A model generated the notes under the pieces. That model saw nothing but the letters and a program-made list of their open reading frames with translations, made no database searches and had not been told where the DNA came from. Below are positions 52,683 to 63,371 of a DNA stretch of 64,000 bases, in pieces. The position numbers and the translations under genes are program-made. The stretch is taken from the NCBI GenBank assembly GCA_963750295.1, contig CAVVPY010000001.1:310001-374000 (forward strand), in the 5' to 3' direction. This DNA is from CAVVPY01 sp963750295. GTDB lineage: Bacteria; Actinomycetota; Actinomycetes; Mycobacteriales; Jatrophihabitantaceae. How positions within the stretch are numbered: the stretch's first letter is position 1; each line of letters starts with the position of its first letter.

Positions 52683-53516
52683 TCACCAGAACCGCGGCTG
52701 GCCGGGAATCGTCTCGAGGTCGCCCAGCACCAGCTCCCGGTCCTCGTCGTCGGTGATGTCCTCGGCGGCCGCCAGCGCCTGCTCGGTGCATGCGCGCGCA
52801 GCCTCCGGGTCGCCGGCCACGGCATGCGCGCGCGCCAGCGCCTCGTAACCGAAGGCCAGATCCCAGTCGCCGACGCCGTTCTCGCGGCACAGGTCGATGA
52901 CCCGCTGCGCGTGGTGCACGGCGGGCTCGCCGCGCCCGAGCACGGCGTAGACGCGCGCGCACTGCCACTCACCGCGGGCCAGGTGCGCGCCGTCGGCGCC
53001 TGAGCGTCCCCAGTGGTGGCGCGATGCGTGTGCCATGTGCAGCATCGTGTCGTCCTCGGCGGCAGTCCGGTTCTCCTTCTCCAGCAGCGCCCACGTCCCG
53101 TTGAACAGTGCCTTGCCCATCCGCCGCTCAGCATCGGTGTCGGTGTCGGTGTCGGTGGTCTCGTTCATCCGGCTCTCCAGTCCGTCGGTGATCAGGTGAT
53201 GCAGGGTGTGCGCCTCGCGCTGCACGCGCGCCAGGCGGGCGTCCAGGCGGCGGCGATGCCGGTCGAGCACCGCGCCGACCTCGTCCTCGGCGTCCTCGAC
53301 GAGGCAGCGCCGGACGTCGTCGAGCGGCAGATCGACCGCCCGCAGGATCGCGATCCGCCGGGCGGCGTCCACCTGGTCGGGGCCGTACCAGCGGTACCCG
53401 GCGGCGTCGACCTCGGTCGGTCGAAGCAAGCCGATGCGGTCGTAGTGCCGCAACGCCTTGGCAGTGAGACCGGTACGGCGCGCGAGCTGGCCGATGCTGA
53501 GCAGTTGAGCGGTCAC
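52683..53516 (-). CDS. MerR-family regulator with C-terminal TPR-like domain
   Basis: The 277-residue protein has an N-terminal MerR HTH (about 5-75; LSIGQLARRTGLTAKALRHYDRIGLL). A coiled-coil dimer helix follows (RRRLDARLARVQREAHTLHHLI), then a helical TPR-like domain. A TDTDTDTD linker at about residue 125 is encoded by a four-fold 6-bp repeat (53134-53157). GTG 53516 is the start that gives a standard MerR N-terminus, with the longer frame upstream rejected. The effector is unknown. Confidence 0.85.
   Translation of the reverse strand: MTAQLLSIGQLARRTGLTAKALRHYDRIGLLRPTEVDAAGYRWYGPDQVDAARRIAILRAVDLPLDDVRRCLVEDAEDEVGAVLDRHRRRLDARLARVQREAHTLHHLITDGLESRMNETTDTDTDTDAERRMGKALFNGTWALLEKENRTAAEDDTMLHMAHASRHHWGRSGADGAHLARGEWQCARVYAVLGRGEPAVHHAQRVIDLCRENGVGDWDLAFGYEALARAHAVAGDPEAARACTEQALAAAEDITDDEDRELVLGDLETIPGQPRFW
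53134..53157 (+). repeat. Four 6-bp tandem repeats in the MerR-TPR linker
   Basis: TCGGTG is repeated four times in a row and encodes alternating Asp and Thr on the minus strand. It joins the DNA-binding and TPR-like parts and could vary in length without a frame shift. Confidence 0.85.
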
Positions 53517-53600
53517 GACGGCGAACGTACGAGGTTGCCCCGGGGTAGGCGCAAGGGGACGCGCCTGCGAACTGTCGGCCGGACATGCTGGGATGACCCC

Positions 53601-56600
53601 GTGGACGTTCCCGCCTATCGCCTGGTGCGCGCCGCGCGAGTCGCGGCGGGTGCGCCCACGCTCGACGCGGCGCAGCGCCGCGTCGTCGAGCACGCGGGCG
53701 GGCCGTTGCTCGTCCTCGCCGGGCCGGGCACCGGCAAGACCACGACCCTCGTCGAGGCCGCGGTCGCGCGGGTCCGGGCCGGGCGAGCCGGTCGACGAGC
53801 ATCCTCATGCTCACGTTCTCGCGCCGCGCGGCGGGCGAGTTGCGCGATCGGGTCACCGCCCGGCTCGGCGGGCACGATGCGTGAACCGATCGCGCGCACC
53901 CTGCACTCCTACGCCTTCGGCGTGCTGCGCATGGCGAACCTCGCGCAGGGCCTCGACCCGCCGCGGCTGCTGTCCGGTCGCCGAGCAGGACTCGTGCTGC
54001 GCGAGCTGCTCGCCGACCGCGATCCGCACGCTGTGGCCGGCGGCGCTGCGTCCGGCGCTGCGCACCCAGGCGTTCGCCGGCGAGCTGCGCGACCTGCTGC
54101 ATGCGCGCCGTCGAGCGCGGACTGGACGGGCCGGCGCTGACCCGCCTCGGCGAGCAGCCGCGGGCGCGCCGACTGGGCCGCCGCCGGGCGGTTCCTCACC
54201 GAGTACCACGGGCGTGACCGCGCTGGCCACGCCCGGCGGGTACGACCCGGCCGAGCTGATCCGCAGCGCGCTCAACGCCTTCGACGCCGATCCGCGAGCT
54301 GCTCGCTGCCGAGCGCGGCCGCCGGCGCCGCATGCTGGTGGACGAGTACCAGGACACCGACCCGGCGCAGGCCGAACTGCTCGCGCTGCTCGCCGAGGCG
54401 GCCGACGAACTGATCCTCGTCGGTGACCCCGACCAGTCGATCTACGCCTTCCGCGGCGCCGACGAGTCAGCGCGATCCGCGACGGTCGACGAGCGATTCG
54501 GCCGCGGGCGGCCGGTGCCGGCGTGGCGCTGACCTGTGTCCCGCCGCGCAGGCCCGGCGCTGCTCGCGGCGACCCGGCGCGATCGCCGCGCGATTGCCCG
54601 GCCGGGCCGAGCACCGGCGGCTCACCGCCGCCGACCCGGACGCCGCCGGGCACCGTGCAGGTCGGGCTGTTCCGCACCGCGAGCGAGGAGGCCGCCTACA
54701 TCGCCGGCGACCCTGCGCCGACGCACACCTCGACGGCGTCGCCGTGGTCGCGCATGGCCGTCCTCGTCCGCTCCACCGCCGGCTCGCTCGGCACCCTGCG
54801 CCGCGCACTGGTCACCGCCGGCGTGCCGGTCGGCGTCCGCGGCGAGGACCTCCCGCTGGCCGAGCAGCCCGCGGTCGCGGTGCTGCTGGACGTGCTGCGC
54901 TGCGTCGTCGACCCGGCGCGCTGACCGAGGACGTCGCCGAGCAACTGCTGCTCGGGCCCGATCGGGCGCGGCGGACGTCGTGTAGCTGCGCCGGCTGCGG
55001 CGGGTGCTGCGTGAGATCGCCGATCCGGACGAGCCGGTCGCTGCTCGCGCCCGCGCTGCTCGATGCTGCCCGGCGCCGAGTTGCTGCCCGAACACGTCCG
55101 GTGGCCGGTGCGGCGCGCGGCCGGCGGTGCTCGCCGCCGGGCGGGCTGCCGTCGCGGCCGGCGGCACGCCCGAGGAGGTGCTGTGGGCGGTCTGGGACGC
55201 GAGCGGGTTGAGCCGGCGCTGGCAGCAGACCAGTGCCGCGGGCGGCGTGCTCGGGGCCGGCGCCGACCGCGACCTCGACGCCGTCGTCGAACTGTTCGAC
55301 GCCGCCGCCAGATTCACCGACCGGCTGCCCGGCGCGGCATCGATCAGCGCTTCGCCGAGCACTCGCGGCGCAGCAGGTCCCCGGTGACGCGATGTCGACC
55401 GGCGCGTGACGACGTCCGAGATGCGGTGACGATGCTGACCGCGCACGCGAGCAAGGGCCTGGAATGGGACTCGTCTGCGTCGCGCACGTGCAGGAGGGCA
55501 GCTGGCCCGATCTGCGGCGCCGCGGCTCGCTGCTGGGGTCGGAACTGCTCGTGGACGTCGCTCGCCGGACGGGGCGGCGAGCGGTCCTGCGCGACGGCCA
55601 CCCAGCTCGCCGAGGAGCGCCGGCTGTTCTACGTCGCCGCCACCCGCGCGCGGCCGCGACTTCTCGTCACCGCGGTGCTCGGTGACGAGGAGCAGCCGTC
55701 GCGGTTCCTCGACGAGCTCGATCCGGTCGACGGCGAGCGATCGCTGACCGAGCGCGCACCGCGGCGTGCACCTGAGCCGGTCTGGTGGCCGAACTGCGCG
55801 CCGCGGTGTGCGACCCGGACCGCACCGGCGAGGTGCGCGAGGCAGCCGCCGGCCGAGCTCGCCCGGCTCGCCGGCGCCGGCGTCCGCGGCGCCGATCCCG
55901 ACGACTGGTGGGGCCTGGCCGAGCTGTCCGACGACGGTCCGGTCGCGCGATCCGGACCGTCCGGTGCCGGTCAGCCCGTCGCGCATCGACAGCGTTCCTG
56001 CGCTGCGAACTGCGCGCCCTGCTGCAGGATCTCGGCGCCACGCGACGGCGACGCGATCTCCGCCTCGCTCGGGACGCTCGTGCACGAGGTCGCTGCCACG
56101 GCGCCGCCCGACGCCGACGCTCGCCGAGCTCGAGGCGCTGCTCGACGAGCAGTGGGGCGCGCTCGACTTCGGGGCGCGTTGGTTCGCGGCGAACGAACGC
56201 TCGCGCGCGACGAAGATCCTCGACGAGCTCGCCGACTGGCTGCGCGACAGCCGGGCCGGGCTCGACCTGGTCGCGATCGAGGAGGGGTTCACGGTGCACG
56301 GTCGGCGACGCCGTGCTGACCGGGCGCGTCGACCGGCTCGAGCGCGATCGCGACGGCAACCTCGTGGTGATCGACCTCAAGACCGGGAAGTCGAAGGTCA
56401 GCGGCCGACGACGTGCCGGCAGCACCCGCAGCTGGGCGCCTACCAGCTCGCGGTCGAGGGCGGCGGCGTTCGGTGCGGGTGAGCGTTCCGGCGGTGCGGT
56501 GCTGGTGCAGCTCGCCGCCGCCGGACCGACCGAGCAGGCGCCAGGACCCGCTCGAGCAGCGCCGACGACCCTGACTGGATCGCCGACCAGGTCGCGCAGG

Positions 56601-56718
56601 TTGCCGCCCGGCTGCGTGGCGGCGAGTTCACGGCGAAGCTGAATCACCGTACTGCTCGCACTGCGATCTGGCGGCATGCTGCCCGCTGCAGACGGTCGGC
56701 CGCCAGGTGACGACGTGA
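53601..56718 (+). pseudogene. adnA: AdnA-type helicase-nuclease subunit, many frame changes
   Basis: The coding text starts at GTG 53601 with DVPAYRLVRAARV, Walker A LAGPGTGKTTTLVEAA and, in another frame, ILMLTFSRRAAGEL. Then come MREPIARTLHSYAFGVLRM, VDEYQDTDPAQAELLA (Walker B) and GDPDQSIYAFRGAD. Near the end it shows VVIDLKTGKS (nuclease) and CSHCDLAACCPLQ (Fe-S cysteines), each in one of three frames. At least seven frame changes occur between 53780 and 54310. The TGA at 56716-56718 overlaps the GTG of adnB. The original product would be about 1,030 residues. It resembles AdnA of mycobacteria. Confidence 0.75.
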
Positions 56719-59700
56719 CGGCGGCGACGGGGGCGTCCGCGCCGGCCGGCGGGTCCCGCGCGGGCGAGAGGCTGATCGGGGCCCGCGAGTTGAACCGGCT
56801 GCTCGGCCTCGAGCCGACCCGACGCCACAGCAGGTGGCGGTCATCGAGGCGCCGCTCGCGCCGTCGGTGGTCATCGCCGGCGCCGGCTCGGGCAAGACCG
56901 AGACGATGGCCGCCCGCGTGGTCTGGCTCGTCGCGAACCGGCTGGTCGCGCCCGACGCAGTGCTCGGCCTCACGTTCACCCGCAAGGCGGCTGCCGAACT
57001 CGGCCGCCGGATCCGTCGTCGGCTGGCGCAGTGGCGCCTCGTGGTCGAGCGCGACCGCCCGGACGAGCAGGACCGCCTTGCCGTGCTGCTCGCCGGGGAG
57101 CCGACGGTGCTCACCTACGCCGCCTACGCCGGGCCGGCTGGTGGCCGAGCACGCGCTGCGGATCGGCGCCGAACCGGACGCCCGGCTGATCTCGCCGGCT
57201 GTGGCCTGGCAGCTGGCCGACGCGGTGTCGCGGCGCTACCCGGACGAGTTGCCCGTCCGACATCGGCGCCCCGTCCAGCATCCCGCGCTACGTGCTGGAG
57301 ATGAGCGGGCGAGTTCGCCGATCACCTCGTCGACCGCCGAGGACGTCGCGGCGTTCTGCTCGGGCATCGTCGACTGGTTCGAGACGCTGCCGCCCGGCCG
57401 GGGTATCCGCTCGGCCCGTCCGGGCGAGACGGGTGCGCTGCTCACCTCGCTCGAGCACCGTGCGCGCCCTGTTGCCGCTCGTGCGCCGCGTTCGCCGCGG
57501 CCAAGGCGCGCGCTGCCTGCCGTCGACTTCGCCGACCAGATGCGCGTTGCGGCGCGCGCTGGCTGCCGTGCCCGAGGTGCAGCAGGCCGAGCGGGAGCGG
57601 TTCGGCGCCGTCCTGCTCGACGAGTACCAGGACACCGGTCACGCACAGGTCGAGACGCTGCGCGGAGCTGTTCGGCGACGGGCACCCGGTCACCGCGGTG
57701 GGCGACCCGCTGCAGTCGATCTATGGCTGGCGCGGGCGCGAGTGCGGGAAACATCGCGCCGGTTCGCGACGACCTTCCCGACCGCCGACGGCCGACCGGC
57801 CGCGCAGTTCTCCGCTCGCGACGAGCTTTCGCAACGACCGGCTGATCCTGCGACGCGGCGAACGCAGGTGGCCGCGCCACTGCGGTCGGCGGTCGCGGCG
57901 GTCGAACTTCGGCCCGCCCCGGGCGCCGGGGCGGCGAGCTCGTCCGCACGGCGCGCACGCTGACCGTCGAGGACGAGGCGCGCTGGGTCGCCGCGCAGCT
58001 GCACACGGCGTGGGACGCGCTGCGAGCCCGGCGACGCGAACGGCCGCGGTGCTGGTGCGCCGCCGCTCGCAGATCCCGCTGCTGGCCGAAGCGCTGCAGG
58101 CCGAGGGGCTGCCGGTCGAGATCGTCGGGCTCGGCGGCCTGCTCACGACACCCGAGGTCGTGGACGTCGTCGCGACCCTGCGCGTGCTCGTCCGGCACGA
58201 CCTCGGTTCGGCCCTCGCCCGGCTGCTCACCGGTGCGCGGTGGCGCATCGGCGCGCGCGACCTCGCGGCGCTGCGCGACCGCGCTCGCCGGCTCGCCTCG
58301 TCCCGCGCCGGACGGAGCGACGCGGGCGCGCGGCGAGCCGCTGACGCTGATCGAGGCGCTCGACGACCTCGGGCCGGCCGACCGGCTACTCGGCGGCGGG
58401 GTACGCGCGGCTGTCGGCGCTCTCGGAGGAACTTCGGCGGCTGCGTCGCCGGGTGTCGGCGCCGTTGCCCGAACTCGTGGCCGACGTCGAGCGCACGATC
58501 GGCGTGGACATCGAGGTCGCTGCGCGTCCCGATCGGGACGGAGTCGGCCGGGCGCACCTCGACCGGTTCCTCGACGAGGCCGCCGATTTCGCCAACGAGG
58601 CCGACGAGGCGACCCTCACCGCCTTCCTCGCCTACCTCGACGCGGCCGAGGACGAGGAGAACGGGCTCGAGGCGGGCGAGATCGTCGTCGAGACCGAGCG
58701 GGTGCAGGTGCTCACCGTGCACGGCGCGAAGGGACTCGAGTGGGACGTCGTCGCCGTTCCCGGCCTGGTCGAGAAGGTGTTCCCGGCTGAGCCCCGCGAC
58801 ATCGACTGGACACGCACGCGCCACGTACTGCCGGTGCCGCTGCGCGGTGACCGCGCCGATCTGCCCGTGCTCGACGCTGCGCGATGCCGCGGACCGCAAG
58901 GAGGTCCGCGACCGCGTCAGACGACCACACGACGCGCTGCATCGAACGACACGCAGCTCGAGGAACGCCGGCTCGCCTACGTCGCGTTCACCCGGGCCAG
59001 CGCGACGCTGCTCGCCAGTCCGGCTTCGTGTGGGACACACACGCAGAAGCCGCGCGACCCGTCCCCGTTCCTCACCGAGCTGGCGGGCGCCTCGGACCCC
59101 GACGAGTGGGCCGAGCCGATCCCGAGTGCGGGCAACCCGCTGACCGCCGGACGAGCGCACCGCGATGTGGCCGCTCGACCCGCTCGGCCCCTACCCCGGC
59201 GACCGCGGCCCGGGACGTCGCGCCGCGGTCGAGTCCGGCGCGGCGCTGGTCCGCGTCGCCGAAGCGGCGCTCGCCGCGTCCGCGGATCAGTTGCCGTTCG
59301 ATCTGCGCCCCCCGCTGCCGGGCCGGCCGGGGGAGTGGCGCGCCGACGTCGACCGGCTGCTCGCCGAGCGTGAGCGGCTGCTCGCGGCGCGGCACGGATC
59401 GACGGTCGAGCTGCCGGCGCAGCTGTCGGTGTCGCAGCTGGTCGAGCTCGACCGCGACCCGGCGAGCTCGCCCGCGCGCATCCGCCGACCGGTCCCGCGC
59501 GCGCCCGCGCCGTGGGCCCGCCGCGGCACGCGCTTCCACACCTGGCTGGAGCAGCGCTGGAACGCGCAGACGCTGCTCGACGTGGACGAGCTGCCCGGCG
59601 CCGCGGACGAGACCGCCGAGGACCGGACCTCGACGAGCTGCGCGCGGCGTTCGAGCGCAGCGAGTGGGCCGACGCGCACCCCGGCGCAGGTCGAGGTGCC

Positions 59701-60031
59701 GTTCGAGATGGCGCTCGGCGAGTCCGGGTCGGCGGGACGGTGTTGCGCGGGCGGATGGACGCCGTGTTCGGGCGGCCGAGGACGGCTGGTACGTCGTCGA
59801 CTGGAAGACCGGACGCCGACCGACCGGTGCCGCCGCCGCGGCCGCGGCCGTGCAGCTCGCCGCCTACCGCCTGGCCTGGGCGCGCCTGTGCGGCCTCCCG
59901 GACGACGAGATCTGCACCGGGTGCGCGCCGCATTCCACTACGTCCGCAGCGACGAGACGGTCGAGCCCGCGCACCTGCTCGACGCCGACGGGCTGCGGGC
60001 ACTCATCGCCGGCGGTGCGCCCGACCGGTGA
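56715..60031 (+). pseudogene. adnB: AdnB-type helicase-nuclease subunit, many frame changes
   Basis: It starts at GTG 56715, coupled by GTGA to adnA, with GERLIGARELNRLLGLE. Walker A is VVIAGAGSGKTETMAARVV (frame 2, about 56870) and LGLTFTRKAAAELGRRI follows. VLLDEYQDTGHAQVETL and AVGDPLQSIYGWRG are the Walker B and motif III regions. A TVHGAKGLEWDVVAV box lies near 58720, with nuclease DWKTGRRP near 59800. The product ends in ALIAGGAPDR with stop at 60029. Frames change many times. AdnB pairs with AdnA to resect double-strand breaks. Confidence 0.75.
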
Positions 60032-60061
60032 CGAGCCCGTGCAGCGGGCCGAGCGGACGCG

Positions 60062-61202
60062 TCAGAGCGACACGCTGGCGACCCGGCCGAGCGCATGCGT
60101 CGCTGAGCCGGAACCGGTCCGGGACGGTACCGGTGCCGTCGACCAGATCGGCGACGAGCTCGCCGACCAGCGGAGCGAACTTCGCGCCGTGTCCCGAGCA
60201 CGGCGAGCACACGACGAGCGTTGCCGACCCGGTCGAGCAGGAAGTCCTCGCTCGGCGTCTTCGTGTAGAGGCAGGTCGACTCGCTGCGCGGTGTCGGATC
60301 GAGGCCGGGCAGCCAGTCGCGGACGTAGTCGATGACCCGCTCGCGCGAGCGCGGGATCGACGCACGCCGGTCTGCGCGTCGGCCGTCGTGGTCGTGCCGA
60401 CGTCGTGCAGGCCGATCTTGCGGTCGTCGTCCGGCCCGCCGTCGCGGCCCCCGGCCAGGTGGTAGACCGCGTGCCCACGCGCCTCATGGATGACGCTCGG
60501 CCACGCCGGTGCGGCCGGGTCGCGGCGCGGGAAGTGGAAGACTGCTGCTCGGTGACGCGCAGCGGCGGCAGCGTCGACGACGCCGCGAGCAACGGGCGCG
60601 ACCCAGCCGCCGGCGGCGACGACCACGACGCCGCGCGCGGCACGGCGGTCCCGTCCGCCAGCACGCACACCCGCCTCCGACGACGCGACCCGACCGGCAC
60701 ACGCACGTAGCGGACCGTCGCGCTCCGCGGCGCGTCCTGCGACGAACGCGGTCGACCGCGCGGCGCCGCGTCGAGCGTGCCCGCCTGCGGGTGGAACACC
60801 ACGTCACCGTCGAAGCGCATACCGGGCCAGCGCGCCGGCCGCCTCGGCAGCCGGCAGCACCTCGTGCGCGACCCCGCTCGTCGGCCAGGTGCCTCGCGAT
60901 CGCGTCGACCGATCGCGTCGGCGCCGAAGTCGAGGCCGCCGAGCCTCCGCAGCAACGGCTGACCCGAGCCGGTCTCGAGTTCGCGCCACAGCTCGAAGGC
61001 GCGGCCGGTCAGCTGGGTGTAGAGCGCGTCGCCGTACGCCCGCCGCACGATCCGCGCGCTGCCGTGCGAGCTGCCGCGTCCGATGACCGGGTTCGAACTG
61101 CTCGACGAGCAGGACCGATCGCCCGCGCCGGGCGAGCGACCACGCCGACGCCGCGCCCATCAGCCCGGCGCCGACGACCGCTACGTCCACGGAGTCGGAC
61201 AT
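60062..61202 (-). pseudogene. Sarcosine-oxidase-like FAD flavoprotein, frameshifted
   Basis: The start is ATG at 61202, with VDVAVVGAGLMGAASAWSLA, an FAD-binding GxGxxG loop, followed by VLLVEQFEPGH. Later pieces occur in other frames: IVRRAYGDALYTQLTGRAFELWREL (near 61010) and GGPDDDRKIGLHDVG (near 60420). These fit monomeric sarcosine or N-methyltryptophan oxidase-like enzymes. The true end is uncertain: a stop at 60062 is favoured. It is divergent from the M20 gene, with 29 bp between the start codons. Confidence 0.6.
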
Positions 61203-61231
61203 GATCGAGCAGGTTATCGTCGTTTCTGTGA

Positions 61232-62661
61232 ATGCCGTGCGTGCGCGACTTCGTCGACGACCATCGCCAGGACCTGCTCACCGACCTCGACACCTGGCTG
61301 CGGATCCCCGGCATCAGCGCGATGCCCGACCACCATGCCGACGTCGCGCGCAGCGCCGAGTGGTTCGCCGATGCAGCGCGGACCGCATCGGCTTCCCGAC
61401 CGTCGAGGTGCTGGACGGACGGCCCCTGGCTGCCCGCCGTCTACGCCGAGTGGCCGAGCGACGACCCGGACGCGCCGGTCGTCCTCGTCTACGGCCACCA
61501 CGACGTCCAGCCCGTCGACCCGCTGGAGCTGTGGCACACCGACCCGTTCGACCCGACCGTCGACGGCGACGTGCTGCGCGCGCGGGGCGCGTCCGACGAC
61601 AAGGGCCAACTGCTGTTCCACCTGCTCGGGCTGCGCGCGCACCTCGCCGCGAACGGCCGCACGGCGCCCGCGGTCACGCTGAAGTTCCTCATCGAGGGCG
61701 AGGAGGAGTCCGGCTCGCCGCACTTCGAGGACACTGCTCGCCGCGCACCGCGACCGCCTCGACGCCGACGTCGTCGTCATCACCGACACCGGCATGGTCG
61801 CCCCCGACGTCCCGAGCACGGTCACCGGCATGCGCGGCATGGTCGCGTGCACGGTCGAGCTTCCACGGCCCGGACCTCGACCTGCACTCCGGCGTCTTCG
61901 GCGGCGCCGTACCGAACCCGGCGACCGCGATCGCGCGGCTGGTCGCCGCGCTGCACGACGACAGACGGACGCGTGCAGGTGCCCGGCTTCTACGACGACG
62001 TCCTCGACCTCACCGACGACGAGCGCGACCTGTTCGCGAAGCGTGCCGCACGACGACGGCGAGTTCCTGAAGGTCGCGCAGTCGCGCGCGGTCGCACGGT
62101 GAGCGCGACTACAGTCGACGCTCGAGCGCCTCGGCGCCCGTCCCACCGCGGAGGTCAACGGCATCGGCGGCGGGTACCAGGGCGACGGGCACAAGACGAT
62201 CGTCCCGAGCGATGCGTTCGTGAAGCTGTCCTTCCGGCTCGTCGCGGACCAGGACCCGCGAGAAGATCATCGACGGTGTGGAGCGATTCGTCGACGCGCA
62301 ATACCCCGGACGGCATCAGTCCCGGACGTCGAGTTCGAGGGCGACGGCGTGCGCGCCTGCATCGTGCCGATCGGTACGCCGGCGTACACGGCGCTCATCG
62401 ACGCGATCAGCGCGCGCTTCGACGGCGCCGAGGTGCTGCCGACCCGCGAGGGCGGCAGCGGGCCGGAGGCGCTGCTGCAGCAGGCAATCGGCGCGCCGCT
62501 GGTGTTCCTCGGCGTCGGCCTGCCCGACGACCAGATCCACGCACCGAACGAGAAGGTCAACCTGTCGATGCTGCTACAAGGGCGCCGAGGCGGCCGCGCT
62601 GCTGTGGGACAACCTGGCGGCGCTGGGACGCGACGGGCTCGGGTCGGCCGCGCCGCGCTGA
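61232..62661 (+). pseudogene. M20 dipeptidase, frameshifted
   Basis: The ATG at 61232 opens VRDFVDDHRQDLLTDLDTW. The metal-binding core VVLVYGHHDVQPVDPLELWHTDPF is continuous with ASDDKGQLLFHLL and FLIEGEEESGSPHFED (to about 61730). Then frames change, with IGFPTVEVLDG in another frame earlier near 61390. The end WDNLAALGRDGLGSAAPR is in a further frame with TGA at 62659. Such enzymes are broad-specificity dipeptidases (carnosinase- or DapE-like). The gene would be about 470 residues if corrected. Confidence 0.65.
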
Positions 62662-62709
62662 GCTCGCGAAATTTCTCTGCCTTCCTCTTGCCCCGGCATG
62701 CCGTAGATG

Positions 62710-62724
62710 ATAGAAGAAATCTAT
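62710..62724. promoter_or_regulatory. Inverted repeat upstream of hsp20
   Basis: ATAGA and TCTAT flank AGAAA, forming a perfect 5-bp inverted repeat in an AT-rich stretch about 80 bp before hsp20. It differs from CIRCE and from the HAIR element. It may be a heat-shock operator or part of the promoter, with TATAGC (62722-62727) as a possible -10. Confidence 0.35.
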
Positions 62725-62802
62725 AGCACACACCACAGATCGTATCCGCGATCCGTGGCCTCACCAGGAGCATCAACAGACAACACGATGGAGGTGGACA
62801 CG

Positions 62803-63234
62803 ATGCTCATGCGCACCGACCCTTTCCGTGAACTGGACCGACTCACCCACCAGGTCTTCGGGACCAACGGCACCCTGGCCCGCCCGTCGGTGATGCCGAT
62901 GGACGCCTGGCGCGACGGCGACAGCTTCCACGTCGAGTTCGACCTGCCCGGGGTGGACCCGGACTCGATCGACCTCGACGTCGAACGCAACGTCGTGACC
63001 GTGCGGGCCGAACGACCCGACCGCGCCAGCGACGCCGAGCTGATCGCCGCCGAACGCCCGCGCGGGGTGTTCAGCCGCCAACTGGTCCTCGGCGACAACC
63101 TCGACACTGAGCACATCACGGCCGGCTACGACCGCGGCGTGCTGTCGCTGCAGATCCCGGTCGCCGAACAGGCCAAACCCCGCAAGATCTCGGTCACCAG
63201 CAAGGGCGGGGACCGCCAGGCCATCAACGCCTGA
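62803..63234 (+). CDS. Small heat shock protein (Hsp20/alpha-crystallin)
   Basis: The 143-residue chaperone has an N-terminal MRTDPFRELDRLTHQVFG, typical of actinobacterial Hsp18/Hsp20. The alpha-crystallin domain covers about 40-125 (FHVEFDLPGVDPDSIDLDVERN, then YDRGVLSLQIPV), and the IxI/V-type tail is PRKISV. It holds unfolding proteins in stress. GGAGGTGG before ATG 62803 fixes the start. A longer in-frame start at 62707 has no RBS. The gene is intact, unlike its neighbours. A hairpin follows the stop. Confidence 0.93.
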   Translation: MLMRTDPFRELDRLTHQVFGTNGTLARPSVMPMDAWRDGDSFHVEFDLPGVDPDSIDLDVERNVVTVRAERPDRASDAELIAAERPRGVFSRQLVLGDNLDTEHITAGYDRGVLSLQIPVAEQAKPRKISVTSKGGDRQAINA

Positions 63235-63250
63235 CGGCGGCACCCATCGC

Positions 63251-63284
63251 ATCGTGGTCCCGGCCCGTCGGCCGGGACCACGAT
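63251..63284 (+). terminator. Perfect 15-bp hairpin after hsp20
   Basis: ATCGTGGTCCCGGCC pairs perfectly with GGCCGGGACCACGAT around the loop CGTC, 16 bp after the stop. There is no T-tract, as is common for terminators in this lineage. Confidence 0.75.
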
Positions 63285-63371
63285 CACGCCGCGGCCGGCG
63301 ACGGCTCGCCCCGCGTCCGCTGGTCGAGCGCCGTCACCGGTCGAGAACCGCGGCACCCTAGGGTGGACGGC

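Noticed and set aside
53601..60031. Programmed ribosomal frameshifting in adnAB
   Set aside because: There are far too many switches in both directions, without repeated slippery sites or matching structures.
62707..62802. A longer N-terminus for Hsp20
   Set aside because: The ATG at 62707 has no ribosome binding site and the segment contains the likely promoter, while 62803 follows GGAGGTGG.
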